DNA of 64,000 bases from Daejeonella sp. (GTDB lineage Bacteria > Bacteroidota > Bacteroidia > Sphingobacteriales > Sphingobacteriaceae). A model generated the notes under the pieces. The model was not told where the DNA came from and did no database searches. It saw only the letters and a program-made list of their open reading frames with translations. The stretch lies in the NCBI RefSeq assembly GCF_030684675.1, contig NZ_JAUXXZ010000050.1:62001-126000 (forward strand), in the 5' to 3' direction. Below are positions 17,689 through 26,666 of the stretch, piece after piece. Both the position numbers and the translations under genes were made by a program. The stretch's first letter is position 1. Every line of letters starts with the position of its first letter.

Positions 17689-17774
17689 AACATGGGATTC
17701 TGCTTGATGAACTCGCTGTAATAACAAGGAATCCATACATCCCGGGAAATGGGGCTCGCTATTTTAGGAAGCAG

Positions 17775-20576
17775 ATGAAGCTCCATAACCAATTGATCCT
17801 CCGGATACCACGATATCCAGTGAATAATGCAAGTCAATCACTGGATAAGGTACTTCTTGATCCGGTCTTCAGGGATGCGCTTTATCTGGCCAGTGACTCG
17901 ATAACAGATGAATTAAACCGTAATGGTTTTCAGCCAGGCCACTGTACTGAAAAAATGAAGAACTCCCTGATGAAATATCATAAACGTATTTGCTACAGGC
18001 CAACACCTTTCGGAGCATTTGCAGGGCTGACTGTTCTTCCATGGCAAGAAAGTAAAGATCCCGGGATTATAATCACCAATGAATCATTTCAAACACTGGT
18101 ATTGAAGAAGGAGCTTCATCAGCAAACCGACAGATCTTCAACAAAAAAGTACTATCGCGTAAATCCATTTTTATACCCATATGGGACTGATTTCAGAATT
18201 CTAAGAAAGGGTAAAAAGAGTGATCAAAGCACTTTCACTATTTCAGAAATCTTTAGTTCCGATCCTATAACAAACCTTGCGTCCGGTAAACAGATAATCA
18301 GTCAAGCCTCTCTTTTAGAGTTGCTTAATAACAGTGGTATTGACAAAGATGAACTGGATTCGTACATAAAAGAATTGCTTGAATTGCAAATTATATTACC
18401 TTATCAACACATAAGCAGAGAATTTCCAAATCCTCTAACTCCGAAACATAAGGAATATCCGGGATCCTCCTATGACTCTTATAGCCGCGTTTCGCTTGAC
18501 GGTTCCTTGCCGGAAGGCCTAAAGGAACAGCTTGATGAGGCACTATATTGCCTTGAAGAGTTGAGTACTCAATATGAGCTTCAGACTTTAACGAATTTTA
18601 AAATACAGTTTGAAAAACTCTTCGAAAGGAAAGAAGTGTCCCTACTTCAAGCGCTTGATCCGGAGCTCGGTATCGATTATGAGAGCCTGGATAATAATCA
18701 TATTCAAGAAACAGGAATGAAAATACCAGAACGTATTTCCTGGTCGCCTATACATAAACTATTACTGGGTAAATGGACTGCACAATCCGGCAATGAAATT
18801 CCTGAAATTGAAATTCTGGAAAAGGATCTTAGGGAATTGAATAATCCGCAAAGAAATTATCCTCCCGGTTATTCAGTTATATTCTCACTTTCTGTTGACC
18901 ACTTGCATATTAAGGCTGCCGGTGGTGTAAGCAGTTTGAATATGATCGGGCGCTTTACTGCTCTTGATCCGGATATTCAAAAACTTGGTAGAAAGTTGGC
19001 TGAAATGGAGATGGCCGTTAATCCGGATGTTTTGTTTGCAGAGATCTCTCATCTTGACAGCAGCCAATTGGCGAGTGTTAATACGCGGGCTATGTTATAT
19101 GACTACCAGATTCCTCTTTTTGAAGATCCGAAAGTAGCCGATGACTTTGTGATCGGACTGAACGATCTATATATTTCATTAGTAGATAATTGCCTGCAGT
19201 TATGGTCTTCAAGGCTCAAAATGCGTATCATCCCCCGTTTTAGCTGTGCATACAATTATCCGAACAGCCATTTACCCATCTTTAGGTTTTTGTGTGATTT
19301 ACAATATGAAGGCATTTACCCGAACCTGAATTTCAGTATGGTTAATCTGTTTCCCGGATTACCGGCATATCCGAGGCTTACATATAAGGGTATAATACTT
19401 GAATCTGCCTCATGGCATCTGAATGCAAAACAACTTTGGGCATTAAAGAAATTAGATCCGTCTAGCCAATATACTGAATTCAGTTCCATTGCAATTCAAA
19501 TTGGCCTGCCAGAGGAAATTTGCTATGAGGTTCATGATCATTTACTTCATATAAAGATATCATGCGCGAAGGATGTGAACTTACTACTAAAAACAATTCC
19601 GGAAACGGGAATAATTGTTTTTAGGGAGTATGATAACGGACAGGAATCTTTGGTTAAAGACAACCAGGGAAATTCCTATACACACGAATGTATTGCCTTT
19701 CTGACAAACAGGGAAAAGTCCTATTCCTCTTATTCCTGGCCAATAAAGCCCCTGATTAACGAAAAGGACAAACTCTTTCCTTTCGACGAATGGCTCTATT
19801 TTAAGCTCTATATGCATCCCTTCGGATATAAGGATCTTTTGCTGAATTACATCCAGCCTTTTATTTCCAAAAATACAAGTAATGGGAATATCTCCACCTG
19901 GTTTTTCATCAGTTATCTGGATGAAGAATCCCATTTAAGGCTTCGCCTGAAACAAATGCCGGGAAGGGAGGCAAAGCTTTTAAAATCTTATAAAAAATTG
20001 GAAAATAGCCTCAGGCATTTACCCAACCTGAAAAAACTTGAATTGTCAACCTACATCAGAGAACAGGAAAGATACAGTTCCATAGGTATTGAACTGGCAG
20101 AGGACCTGTTTGGTTTAAGCAGTGAAATAGTTTTATCTACGCTTAACCTGCCTTTTATGGATGGTTCGAGTAGGGAAAAGCTGTTTCAGGCCATAAGGCA
20201 CTTATGGATAATTTTTAATGGTTTAAAGTATGATTTATCGATGGTGGTAGAGCTTTCAATGAACTTGACCAGGCATTTAACTAAAAACCGAACAATTGAA
20301 TTCGATTTAGAATTCAGGGAACATCAAAGAGACTTAAGGTCTTTCCTGACTGATAATAGTGAAGTGGGAGAGATTGAGAAGCAATATGTGAACAAAATAG
20401 ATATGGTAACACAAACGCTAAGCATAAATGAACAATTGCAGGTAATAACTGACCTCAATCACATGCACCTTAACCGGCATTATTTACATGACCAGCCATT
20501 TCATGAAGTTAAAACGTATTATTTTCTTGCCAAAATTTCCCGATCGATACTTAAATACCGGGGGTTTGACATATAA
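17775..20576 (+). CDS. LanB-type lantibiotic dehydratase, full length with fused C-terminal elimination domain
   Basis: 933 residues. The N-terminal glutamylation domain begins ILRIPRYPVN and carries YHKRICYRPTPFGAFAG (residues 68-84), the signature arginines and TPFG of class I dehydratases. The C-terminal SpaB_C/thiopeptide-type domain starts around residue 668 (DEWLYFKLYM) and includes WFFISYLDEESHLRLRLK and STYIREQERYSS, where the family more often has RYGG. LanB enzymes use glutamyl-tRNA to dehydrate Ser/Thr in a precursor peptide. No LanC cyclase, LanT transporter or precursor was found within the window. It stands alone on the plus strand, beside a redox/SusCD block. Confidence 0.88.
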   Translation: MKLHNQLILRIPRYPVNNASQSLDKVLLDPVFRDALYLASDSITDELNRNGFQPGHCTEKMKNSLMKYHKRICYRPTPFGAFAGLTVLPWQESKDPGIIITNESFQTLVLKKELHQQTDRSSTKKYYRVNPFLYPYGTDFRILRKGKKSDQSTFTISEIFSSDPITNLASGKQIISQASLLELLNNSGIDKDELDSYIKELLELQIILPYQHISREFPNPLTPKHKEYPGSSYDSYSRVSLDGSLPEGLKEQLDEALYCLEELSTQYELQTLTNFKIQFEKLFERKEVSLLQALDPELGIDYESLDNNHIQETGMKIPERISWSPIHKLLLGKWTAQSGNEIPEIEILEKDLRELNNPQRNYPPGYSVIFSLSVDHLHIKAAGGVSSLNMIGRFTALDPDIQKLGRKLAEMEMAVNPDVLFAEISHLDSSQLASVNTRAMLYDYQIPLFEDPKVADDFVIGLNDLYISLVDNCLQLWSSRLKMRIIPRFSCAYNYPNSHLPIFRFLCDLQYEGIYPNLNFSMVNLFPGLPAYPRLTYKGIILESASWHLNAKQLWALKKLDPSSQYTEFSSIAIQIGLPEEICYEVHDHLLHIKISCAKDVNLLLKTIPETGIIVFREYDNGQESLVKDNQGNSYTHECIAFLTNREKSYSSYSWPIKPLINEKDKLFPFDEWLYFKLYMHPFGYKDLLLNYIQPFISKNTSNGNISTWFFISYLDEESHLRLRLKQMPGREAKLLKSYKKLENSLRHLPNLKKLELSTYIREQERYSSIGIELAEDLFGLSSEIVLSTLNLPFMDGSSREKLFQAIRHLWIIFNGLKYDLSMVVELSMNLTRHLTKNRTIEFDLEFREHQRDLRSFLTDNSEVGEIEKQYVNKIDMVTQTLSINEQLQVITDLNHMHLNRHYLHDQPFHEVKTYYFLAKISRSILKYRGFDI

Positions 20577-21024
20577 GTGAGATTCTTTAGTGAATTAAAT
20601 ACTAGTAGCTGGTAAAGTTTTTGTTCTTCGATCCCGAAGTTCACTGTCCTTAATTAAGGAACTTTGTCATTGCAAATAATAAAAACTAAGAAATTCTGAA
20701 GCAGAAAATGACATAGGTTGGTATATCCGTGAAGTTTGGCCGTTACGAGTATTTACTTCTTACCTGTTTTCGAGTATGAGGTCGCGGCATCCGCCACACA
20801 AATTAAACGCAGAGAAAGCGCATACAAATGTGGGGTTTGTCCGCGTTTAGTCCGCGTTTCCTCTGGGTTTAGTATGCGTTTCCTGTCAAGCAAATACGAA
20901 CATTTTTTCAAACTGTCTGCCCGGAGATATTAGGGCATTTTAAGGCTCTGATCAGAGTGCTTCCAAAATGGGATTTCGAATAAGATCCAATCCTATTCAA
21001 ACTATAATTAACTTAGCGCCCTCT
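20577..21024. other. Gap after the lanB-like gene
   Basis: No protein-like frame. It contains a 14-bp perfect palindrome TCCTTAATTAAGGA (20647-20660), possibly part of a weak terminator, and tandem GTCCGCGTTT repeats (20839-20860) with a related copy near 20873. I looked here for a lanthipeptide precursor and found none. Confidence 0.5.
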
Positions 21025-22170
21025 ATGAATAAAGAACTGCTAAAAAAACTTTTTGCACTCAGCCTTTTAATACTGATTTCGGGAAATGGCTTCAGCCAGA
21101 TGAAACTGATTAAGAAACTTCTCTCCAATGAAGCCGATACAACCCGCGGAAGTAGTTTCCTGCCTCTGCCGGCACTTGGCTATGCTCAGGAAACGGGAAT
21201 AGAAATAGGAGCTGCCAGCCTTTATTCATTTTATACCGACCGGAAGGATACCTTAATGCGCACCTCCCGAATCACGGGCTTGATAACCTTTACGACAAAA
21301 AAGCAAAGTAACTTCGCCCTGAAATCAGATATCTGGACACCAGGAAACAAATTTCATGTAACCTCTGAAATCCGTTATAGAAATTTCCCTTTCAATTTTT
21401 ACGGGATTGGTAATTCCACATTGGAACTGAATGAAGACCCAATTACCCAAAAGCTCTTCAAACTCAATGCAGGGCTGGAAAAAAAGCTGGGTAAAAGTGT
21501 TTATACCGGAATGAGCATGGCTTATGAAGCCTACCGCTTTGAAGATAAAGTTACGGGTGGCATTTACAGCAATGATCCGGGTATCAGGGACAAAGATGGA
21601 GGCCGGGTTTTCTTTTTAGGAATTACTCAAATCTTTGATAACCGAAATACGAATACCTATACCACCAAGGGATCATTCCTGAAATTCAATTATTCTTATG
21701 CCCCGGATTTCTTTGGTGGCGATCATTTCAGCGGGAGCCTGCTTAAACTTGACCTGCGTAACTTTCATAGTCTGAGTAAGAAAACAACCCTTGGCTTAAA
21801 TGCTCATTTTCAAGCCATTAGTGGCAGTACTACCCCTTTCTATTTACTCCCGCAACTTGGCAGCGATGAAATGATGCGTGCATACTATGCCGGACGATTC
21901 CGTGATCAGAATTTATTAGCCCTGCAAGGTGAACTCAGGCGCAGACTTAATCCAAGATTTGGATTGGTAGGATTTGCCGCTGCCGGTAATGTCTATTCAG
22001 GAGGCAACTTCAAATTGATTCAACTCAAGCCGAGTATCGGCGGTGGATTCAGATATTTCTACGACATAGAGCGTGGCCTGAGCGTAAGAATGGACTATGC
22101 GATCGGCGAACAGAATCCGGGAGAAAAGCGGCAAAGCGGGCTCTATCTTAGTTTGGGTGAGGCATTTTAA
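21025..22170 (+). CDS. BamA/TamA-type outer-membrane beta-barrel protein (surface antigen D15 family)
   Basis: 382 residues from the Met at 21025, which precedes a clear signal peptide (LFALSLLILISGNGFSQ); an upstream Met at 20968 would place 19 polar residues ahead of it. The mature protein has alternating aromatic/polar strands and the closing segment FGLVGFAAAGNVY ... PSIGGGFRYFYDIERGLSVRMDYAIG, characteristic of the C-terminal barrel of Omp85-type proteins. It has no POTRA repeats, so it resembles the short barrel-only members of Bacteroidota. The function is not known; it may be a channel or assembly factor. A neighbouring peptidase cluster starts after a 250-bp gap. Confidence 0.75.
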   Translation: MNKELLKKLFALSLLILISGNGFSQMKLIKKLLSNEADTTRGSSFLPLPALGYAQETGIEIGAASLYSFYTDRKDTLMRTSRITGLITFTTKKQSNFALKSDIWTPGNKFHVTSEIRYRNFPFNFYGIGNSTLELNEDPITQKLFKLNAGLEKKLGKSVYTGMSMAYEAYRFEDKVTGGIYSNDPGIRDKDGGRVFFLGITQIFDNRNTNTYTTKGSFLKFNYSYAPDFFGGDHFSGSLLKLDLRNFHSLSKKTTLGLNAHFQAISGSTTPFYLLPQLGSDEMMRAYYAGRFRDQNLLALQGELRRRLNPRFGLVGFAAAGNVYSGGNFKLIQLKPSIGGGFRYFYDIERGLSVRMDYAIGEQNPGEKRQSGLYLSLGEAF

Positions 22171-22266
22171 TCATTATTCATCATAATTGCCGGAATAATA
22201 TTATTGTTCTTTGACCCCTAAGGCGGTCGTACGTGTCGTGTCTATAAACATTTGAAGTCAATGTCT

Positions 22267-22387
22267 AACCACATAGGTTGACTTATATTATGCTTTAAAG
22301 TAAACATAGGTTGAAACTTCGCTTAAAGGCTACCTGTTTCTATGAAGATGCTTAGCAGCTAAGAAATGGCTATGTTTCTATGTGGTT
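22267..22387. repeat. Dispersed palindromic element A, copy 2
   Basis: 121 bp with termini AACCACATAG (22267-22276) and CTATGTGGTT (22378-22387). It aligns with the reverse complement of the copy at 7176-7292. It lies 37 bp upstream of the next start codon and may carry leader or promoter functions for it. Confidence 0.85.
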
Positions 22388-22424
22388 TTTAAATATTATG
22401 TCTAGTTTAACTTAATCAAAGATC

Positions 22425-23735
22425 ATGCGCAAAATAACAAGCCTCGCCTTATTCATTCCTCTGATTTTTATGATCTCCTGTTCAGAAAAAAACAATACCA
22501 GGGATAATGAATTAAACAGCCTGGCAGAGCAATATGTACAACTCGGATTAAACATCGGTCAGTATGATCCTGATTTTGTAGATGCCTATTACGGTCCTGA
22601 TTCTTTAAAGCCTAAAACCGATACACTCGCAATATTTCCAAAAGACAGCCTGTTAAACTCTGTCGCCGGACTAAAAAACAAACTCAATGAGATCACTTCA
22701 GAACTTAGTGATACCGGCAAAATAAGAGCCGGCTGGATGTCTCAGCAACTCACAGCTTTTGATCGTCGGATCCGGATATTTTCAGGTGAGTTCAAGAGTT
22801 TTGATGAAGAATCAAAAGATCTTTTTGGGATCTCTGCTCCTGTATATCCTGAAAGCCATTATGCTGCTCTTTTAGATTCCCTTGATAAAATACTTCCCGG
22901 AAATGGAGATGTTCAATCCCGATTTCAGAAACTGGCAAATCAATTCATCATCCCCAAAGATAAGCTGGATACCGTTTTCAGAGCCACAATTGCGGAGGCC
23001 AGAAAAAAAACAAAAGAACATTATGAGCTTCCTGCAGAAGAATCATTCAGTATTGAATACGTAAATAATAAACCCTGGAGTGGCTACAACTGGTATAAAG
23101 GCCAGTATATGAGTATCATACAGATTAATACCGATACTCAGATATTTTTGGAACGAGCCATTGATGTAGGGAGCCATGAAAGTTATCCTGGGCATCATGT
23201 GTATAATATGCTTCTTGAAAAAAACCTTTACCGCGACAAGGGCTGGGTTGAGATTTCATTATATCCCTTATTCAGTCCGCAATCATTCATTGCCGAAGGA
23301 AGTGCGAATTATGGAGTCGAACTGGCTTTCCCCGGTGATAGTAAGATCCGGTTTGCCAAAGAAACATTACTGCCTCTAGCCGCCCTCGATACCACAAACT
23401 TAAGCCTGTATTTCAAAGTTCTGGCAATCAGATCACAGCTTAATTATGCACGGAATGAAGCCGGCAGAGGTTTAGTTAATCGCACTATGGATGAAAAACA
23501 AGCTCTGGACTGGATGATCAAATATTGTCTTTACAATGAAGAAACAGCTTTAAAATCAATCTCCTTTATCAAAAAATACCGTAGCTATATCATCAATTAT
23601 AATTACGGGATGGATCTGGTAAAACAATATGTTGAAGCAAAGGCCGGTGATGGAAACGATCCAAAGAAACAATGGGAGGTTTTCGGACAGCTGCTTAGTA
23701 ATCCAGTATTGCCAGGAGACCTGTTAATCAAATAA
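22425..23735 (+). CDS. Putative metallopeptidase lipoprotein (DUF885-like)
   Basis: 436 residues. Lipoprotein signal with lipobox MISC (Cys19). A zinc-ligand-like motif HESYPGHH begins at residue 251, and a downstream FIAEGSANYGVELAF supplies a conserved Glu; both match the DUF885 family, thought to be metallopeptidases related to thermolysin-like gluzincins. It should act on peptides at the cell surface or in the periplasm. It heads a plus-strand run of two serine hydrolases and a D-aminoacylase-like gene. The catalytic activity is inferred. Confidence 0.7.
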   Translation: MRKITSLALFIPLIFMISCSEKNNTRDNELNSLAEQYVQLGLNIGQYDPDFVDAYYGPDSLKPKTDTLAIFPKDSLLNSVAGLKNKLNEITSELSDTGKIRAGWMSQQLTAFDRRIRIFSGEFKSFDEESKDLFGISAPVYPESHYAALLDSLDKILPGNGDVQSRFQKLANQFIIPKDKLDTVFRATIAEARKKTKEHYELPAEESFSIEYVNNKPWSGYNWYKGQYMSIIQINTDTQIFLERAIDVGSHESYPGHHVYNMLLEKNLYRDKGWVEISLYPLFSPQSFIAEGSANYGVELAFPGDSKIRFAKETLLPLAALDTTNLSLYFKVLAIRSQLNYARNEAGRGLVNRTMDEKQALDWMIKYCLYNEETALKSISFIKKYRSYIINYNYGMDLVKQYVEAKAGDGNDPKKQWEVFGQLLSNPVLPGDLLIK

Positions 23736-23756
23736 TTTATAAGATATCTTTATAAA

Positions 23757-25259
23757 GTGAAAAAAATACTCTCAATACTACTACTGCTTCCCCTGGTCGT
23801 TTCAGCCCAGAACAAAGGATTTGAGGAAAAAGCTGCAAAGATTGATACTTATGTAAATGCTTTGCTTTCCGACTGGAATATTCCGGGTCTTGCTTTGATT
23901 ATTGTCCGCAAAGATCAGGTGTTATATGCCAAAGGATATGGCTTCAGGGATCTGGAAAACAAAATTCCGGCCACAGAAACAACCCTATTTCCAATTGCCT
24001 CAAACACCAAGCTTTTTACAGCAACACTGGCAACACAGCTTGCTTATGAAGGCAAATTAAGTCTGGATGCACCTGTAAAGCAGTATTTACCTGAAGTTAA
24101 TTTTTATAACCCTGAATTAAATTTCAAAGTAAGCATGCGGGATTTGCTAAGTCACCGAACCGGCCTTCCGTCTTACGATGGAATCTGGTTGAATGCATCA
24201 TTTAAAAGAAAAGAACTCTTAAGCAAAATATCCTTTATGAAGCCAAGCCTTGGTTTCAGGGAGGGGTATATTTATAATAATAACATGTATACTTTGGCCG
24301 GACTAGCAATTGAAGCGGTAAGCGGCAAAAGCTGGGAAGAGAACGTGCAGGAACGCATTTTTAAGCCTCTGGAAATGAATTCAAGTGGATTTACCGGGGT
24401 AGGATCACGACCGGATAATCATTCCCTGTCCTATTTTGAAGCAGAGGGTACAGGTAAACTCACAGCCCGTACATTTCTTGCTCAATCAGAATTACTTGCA
24501 CCGGCCGGTAATATCTATTCCAGTATGGTAGATATGAGCAAATGGCTCATTCTGCAGGTTAATGGTGGAAAATTTAAAGGAAAGCAGGTTATTGCAGCAT
24601 CTGCAGTTGAGGAGACCAAGATCCCAAATGCTATTTCCGACAAAAGAGGCAGATATGATGAACTATCCAATGCCATTTATTCGATGGGGCGTTCTCTCCA
24701 AAGCTATAAAGGCACCAAAATGATCAGTCATACAGGATCAATTGATGGATTCTATTCTAATTTAAGCTATCTGCCAAAAGATAGTATCGCGTTATTTATT
24801 GTTCACAATGCCGTATCAGCAGGTTCCCTTCGTTCGGTGATGAATCTGCCACTTATCGACATCCTGCAGAACAGGGAAATCACAGACTGGAGTGCGAGAT
24901 ATAGAAAAGACTATCTGGAGGCTCAGGAAAGAAACAAAAAGACTGTGGATGAAATCAATGCTTCACAGGTTAAGAACACCCTTCCATCTCATCTGGCATT
25001 GGCCTACACAGGCAGGTTCAGTCACCCGGTATATGGTGAGATTCTTATCGGACTAAAAAACAATGATCTGCAGCTTCAGTACAGAAGTCTAAATGCTACC
25101 CTGCATCACTGGCATTACGATCAGTTTATTACGATGGATGATGGAAGAGGTTTTCCGGATATGCGGATCAGTTTTCTGACAAATGATAAGGGAGAAATCG
25201 ACTGCATCAGTACCCGCCCTTTCGGAGATCCGCTTACTGAATTTGTTCGGGTGAAATAA
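23757..25259 (+). CDS. Class-C beta-lactamase-fold serine hydrolase with C-terminal DUF3471-like domain
   Basis: 500 residues, GTG start at 23757, 21 bp after the previous gene. It has a signal peptide (LLPLVVSAQ). The active-site SxxK is SNTK (Ser82-Lys85), the Tyr motif is in YIYNNNMYTLAG, and the third motif is HTGSIDGF (HxG in place of KTG). The C-terminal 110 residues (LALAYTGRFSHPVYGEILIGLKNN) are an added lipocalin-like DUF3471 domain. Family members include D-aminopeptidases and esterases; the HxG motif and neighbours favour a D-peptidase over a resistance beta-lactamase. Confidence 0.8.
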   Translation: MKKILSILLLLPLVVSAQNKGFEEKAAKIDTYVNALLSDWNIPGLALIIVRKDQVLYAKGYGFRDLENKIPATETTLFPIASNTKLFTATLATQLAYEGKLSLDAPVKQYLPEVNFYNPELNFKVSMRDLLSHRTGLPSYDGIWLNASFKRKELLSKISFMKPSLGFREGYIYNNNMYTLAGLAIEAVSGKSWEENVQERIFKPLEMNSSGFTGVGSRPDNHSLSYFEAEGTGKLTARTFLAQSELLAPAGNIYSSMVDMSKWLILQVNGGKFKGKQVIAASAVEETKIPNAISDKRGRYDELSNAIYSMGRSLQSYKGTKMISHTGSIDGFYSNLSYLPKDSIALFIVHNAVSAGSLRSVMNLPLIDILQNREITDWSARYRKDYLEAQERNKKTVDEINASQVKNTLPSHLALAYTGRFSHPVYGEILIGLKNNDLQLQYRSLNATLHHWHYDQFITMDDGRGFPDMRISFLTNDKGEIDCISTRPFGDPLTEFVRVK

Positions 25260-25363
25260 GAATTGAAAATCCTATCGAAGTTTTGTATTCTGAATTCTAT
25301 TTTCATAATTTACCATTCATTATCCAACATTAAACCGCTAAAAATTAACCCATAATTAATCAC

Positions 25364-26635
25364 ATGAAAAAATTATTAATCCTTCTCCTGGTCTGTTCTG
25401 TAAGTATCACAGGCTTTAGCCAGACTATCATGAATTCAACACCTGAAGCCGCAGGTTTCTCATCTGAGCGTTTAAAAAGACTTGATAATGCAATGAATGA
25501 ATGGGTGGAGAAAGGATATATGAACGGAGGAGCTGCATTGATAATCCGAGATGGTAAAATCGCTTATTATAAAGCCAATGGTTATAATGATCTGGATACC
25601 AAAGCCCCACTTCAAAAAGATGGTATTTTCAGAATTGCATCACAAACCAAGGCAATCACCAGTGTAGCCATCATGATGCTGTTTGATGAAGGAAAGTTAT
25701 TGCTTACCGATCCAGTTTCATTATATATTCCTTCGTTTAAAAAACAAGGTGTCATGGTTAACTTTAATCCTGCAGATACGACCTATACTACAGTCCCTGC
25801 AAAAAGAGAAGTTACCATCAAGGATCTCCTCACTCATACTTCAGGACTTGGTTATGCACAAATTGGTTCAAAAGAAGCAAATGCAATCTATGCAAAGAGC
25901 AATATCACAGCAGGTTTGGGTGTAAAAGACAGGACCTTACTTTCGGCAATGAGCCGTCTGGGTGAAATGCCATTAATGCACCAGCCGGGTGAAAAATTCA
26001 CTTACGGACTTAATACAGATGTTTTGGGTTGTTTGGTTGAAGTTATATCCGGCGTCAGTCTGGAGGAATTTTTCAGAACCCGGATTTTCGAACCTCTGGG
26101 AATGAAAGATACCTATTTCAACCTGCCTCAGGCCAAAGCAAATCGTTTGGTAAACCTTTATACTGAAACTCCTCAGGGTAAATTAGTGAAAGCCAATGCA
26201 GGTATGTTAAACAGTGTTGCTACCACGAATTATCCATTGGTACCACATACTTACTATTCAGGAGGTGCAGGTTTAAGCTCTACAATTTATGATTATGGTA
26301 TCTTTCTTCAGATGCTTTTGAATAATGGCGTTTACAATGGCAAAAGATTATTAGGCCGGAACACGGTAAGAATGATGACTACTAATCAGATCGAAGGTGT
26401 ACCCTATGCGGGTGGAACATTCGGACTGGGATTCGGGGTTGTTACTGATCAAAACAGTGGCAGTGCACCTGCACAGGTTGGGACATTTAACTGGGGTGGA
26501 GCTTTTGCAACTTCGTATTGGGTTGATCCAAAAGAAAAAATGGTTTACCTGTTCTTCCGCCAATTGCAGGCAAGATCACATAATGAAGTAGTAGAAAAAT
26601 TCAGGGCATTAACTTATCAGGCTATTAACGATTGA
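25364..26635 (+). CDS. Class-C beta-lactamase-fold serine hydrolase, EstB-like
   Basis: 423 residues. Signal peptide to about residue 20. SxxK motif SQTK (Ser93-Lys96), Tyr motif in FTYGLNTDVLG, and a third motif FNWGGAF in place of KTG, as in EstB-type esterases/hydrolases. No extra C-terminal domain. It is exported and probably acts on peptides or esters. It follows the previous serine hydrolase by about 100 bp in the same direction and shares little of its C-terminal architecture, so it is not a recent tandem duplicate. Confidence 0.8.
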   Translation: MKKLLILLLVCSVSITGFSQTIMNSTPEAAGFSSERLKRLDNAMNEWVEKGYMNGGAALIIRDGKIAYYKANGYNDLDTKAPLQKDGIFRIASQTKAITSVAIMMLFDEGKLLLTDPVSLYIPSFKKQGVMVNFNPADTTYTTVPAKREVTIKDLLTHTSGLGYAQIGSKEANAIYAKSNITAGLGVKDRTLLSAMSRLGEMPLMHQPGEKFTYGLNTDVLGCLVEVISGVSLEEFFRTRIFEPLGMKDTYFNLPQAKANRLVNLYTETPQGKLVKANAGMLNSVATTNYPLVPHTYYSGGAGLSSTIYDYGIFLQMLLNNGVYNGKRLLGRNTVRMMTTNQIEGVPYAGGTFGLGFGVVTDQNSGSAPAQVGTFNWGGAFATSYWVDPKEKMVYLFFRQLQARSHNEVVEKFRALTYQAIND

Positions 26636-26666
26636 TATTGGCTTTACTCTGATTCAAATATTAAAC

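Noticed and set aside
17671-17741. 20-codon minus-strand frame ending in a Ser/Cys-rich peptide (SSSSRIPCWCK) next to the lanB-like gene, as a lanthipeptide precursor
   Set aside because: Too short to hold a leader; an in-frame stop lies a few codons upstream of its Met and no leader motif or GG site is present. Probably chance.
23757-26635. Two class-C beta-lactamase-fold proteins as antibiotic-resistance beta-lactamases
   Set aside because: Both lack KTG (HTG and WGG instead), one has a DUF3471 tail, and they sit in a peptidase run, so a resistance role is not supported.
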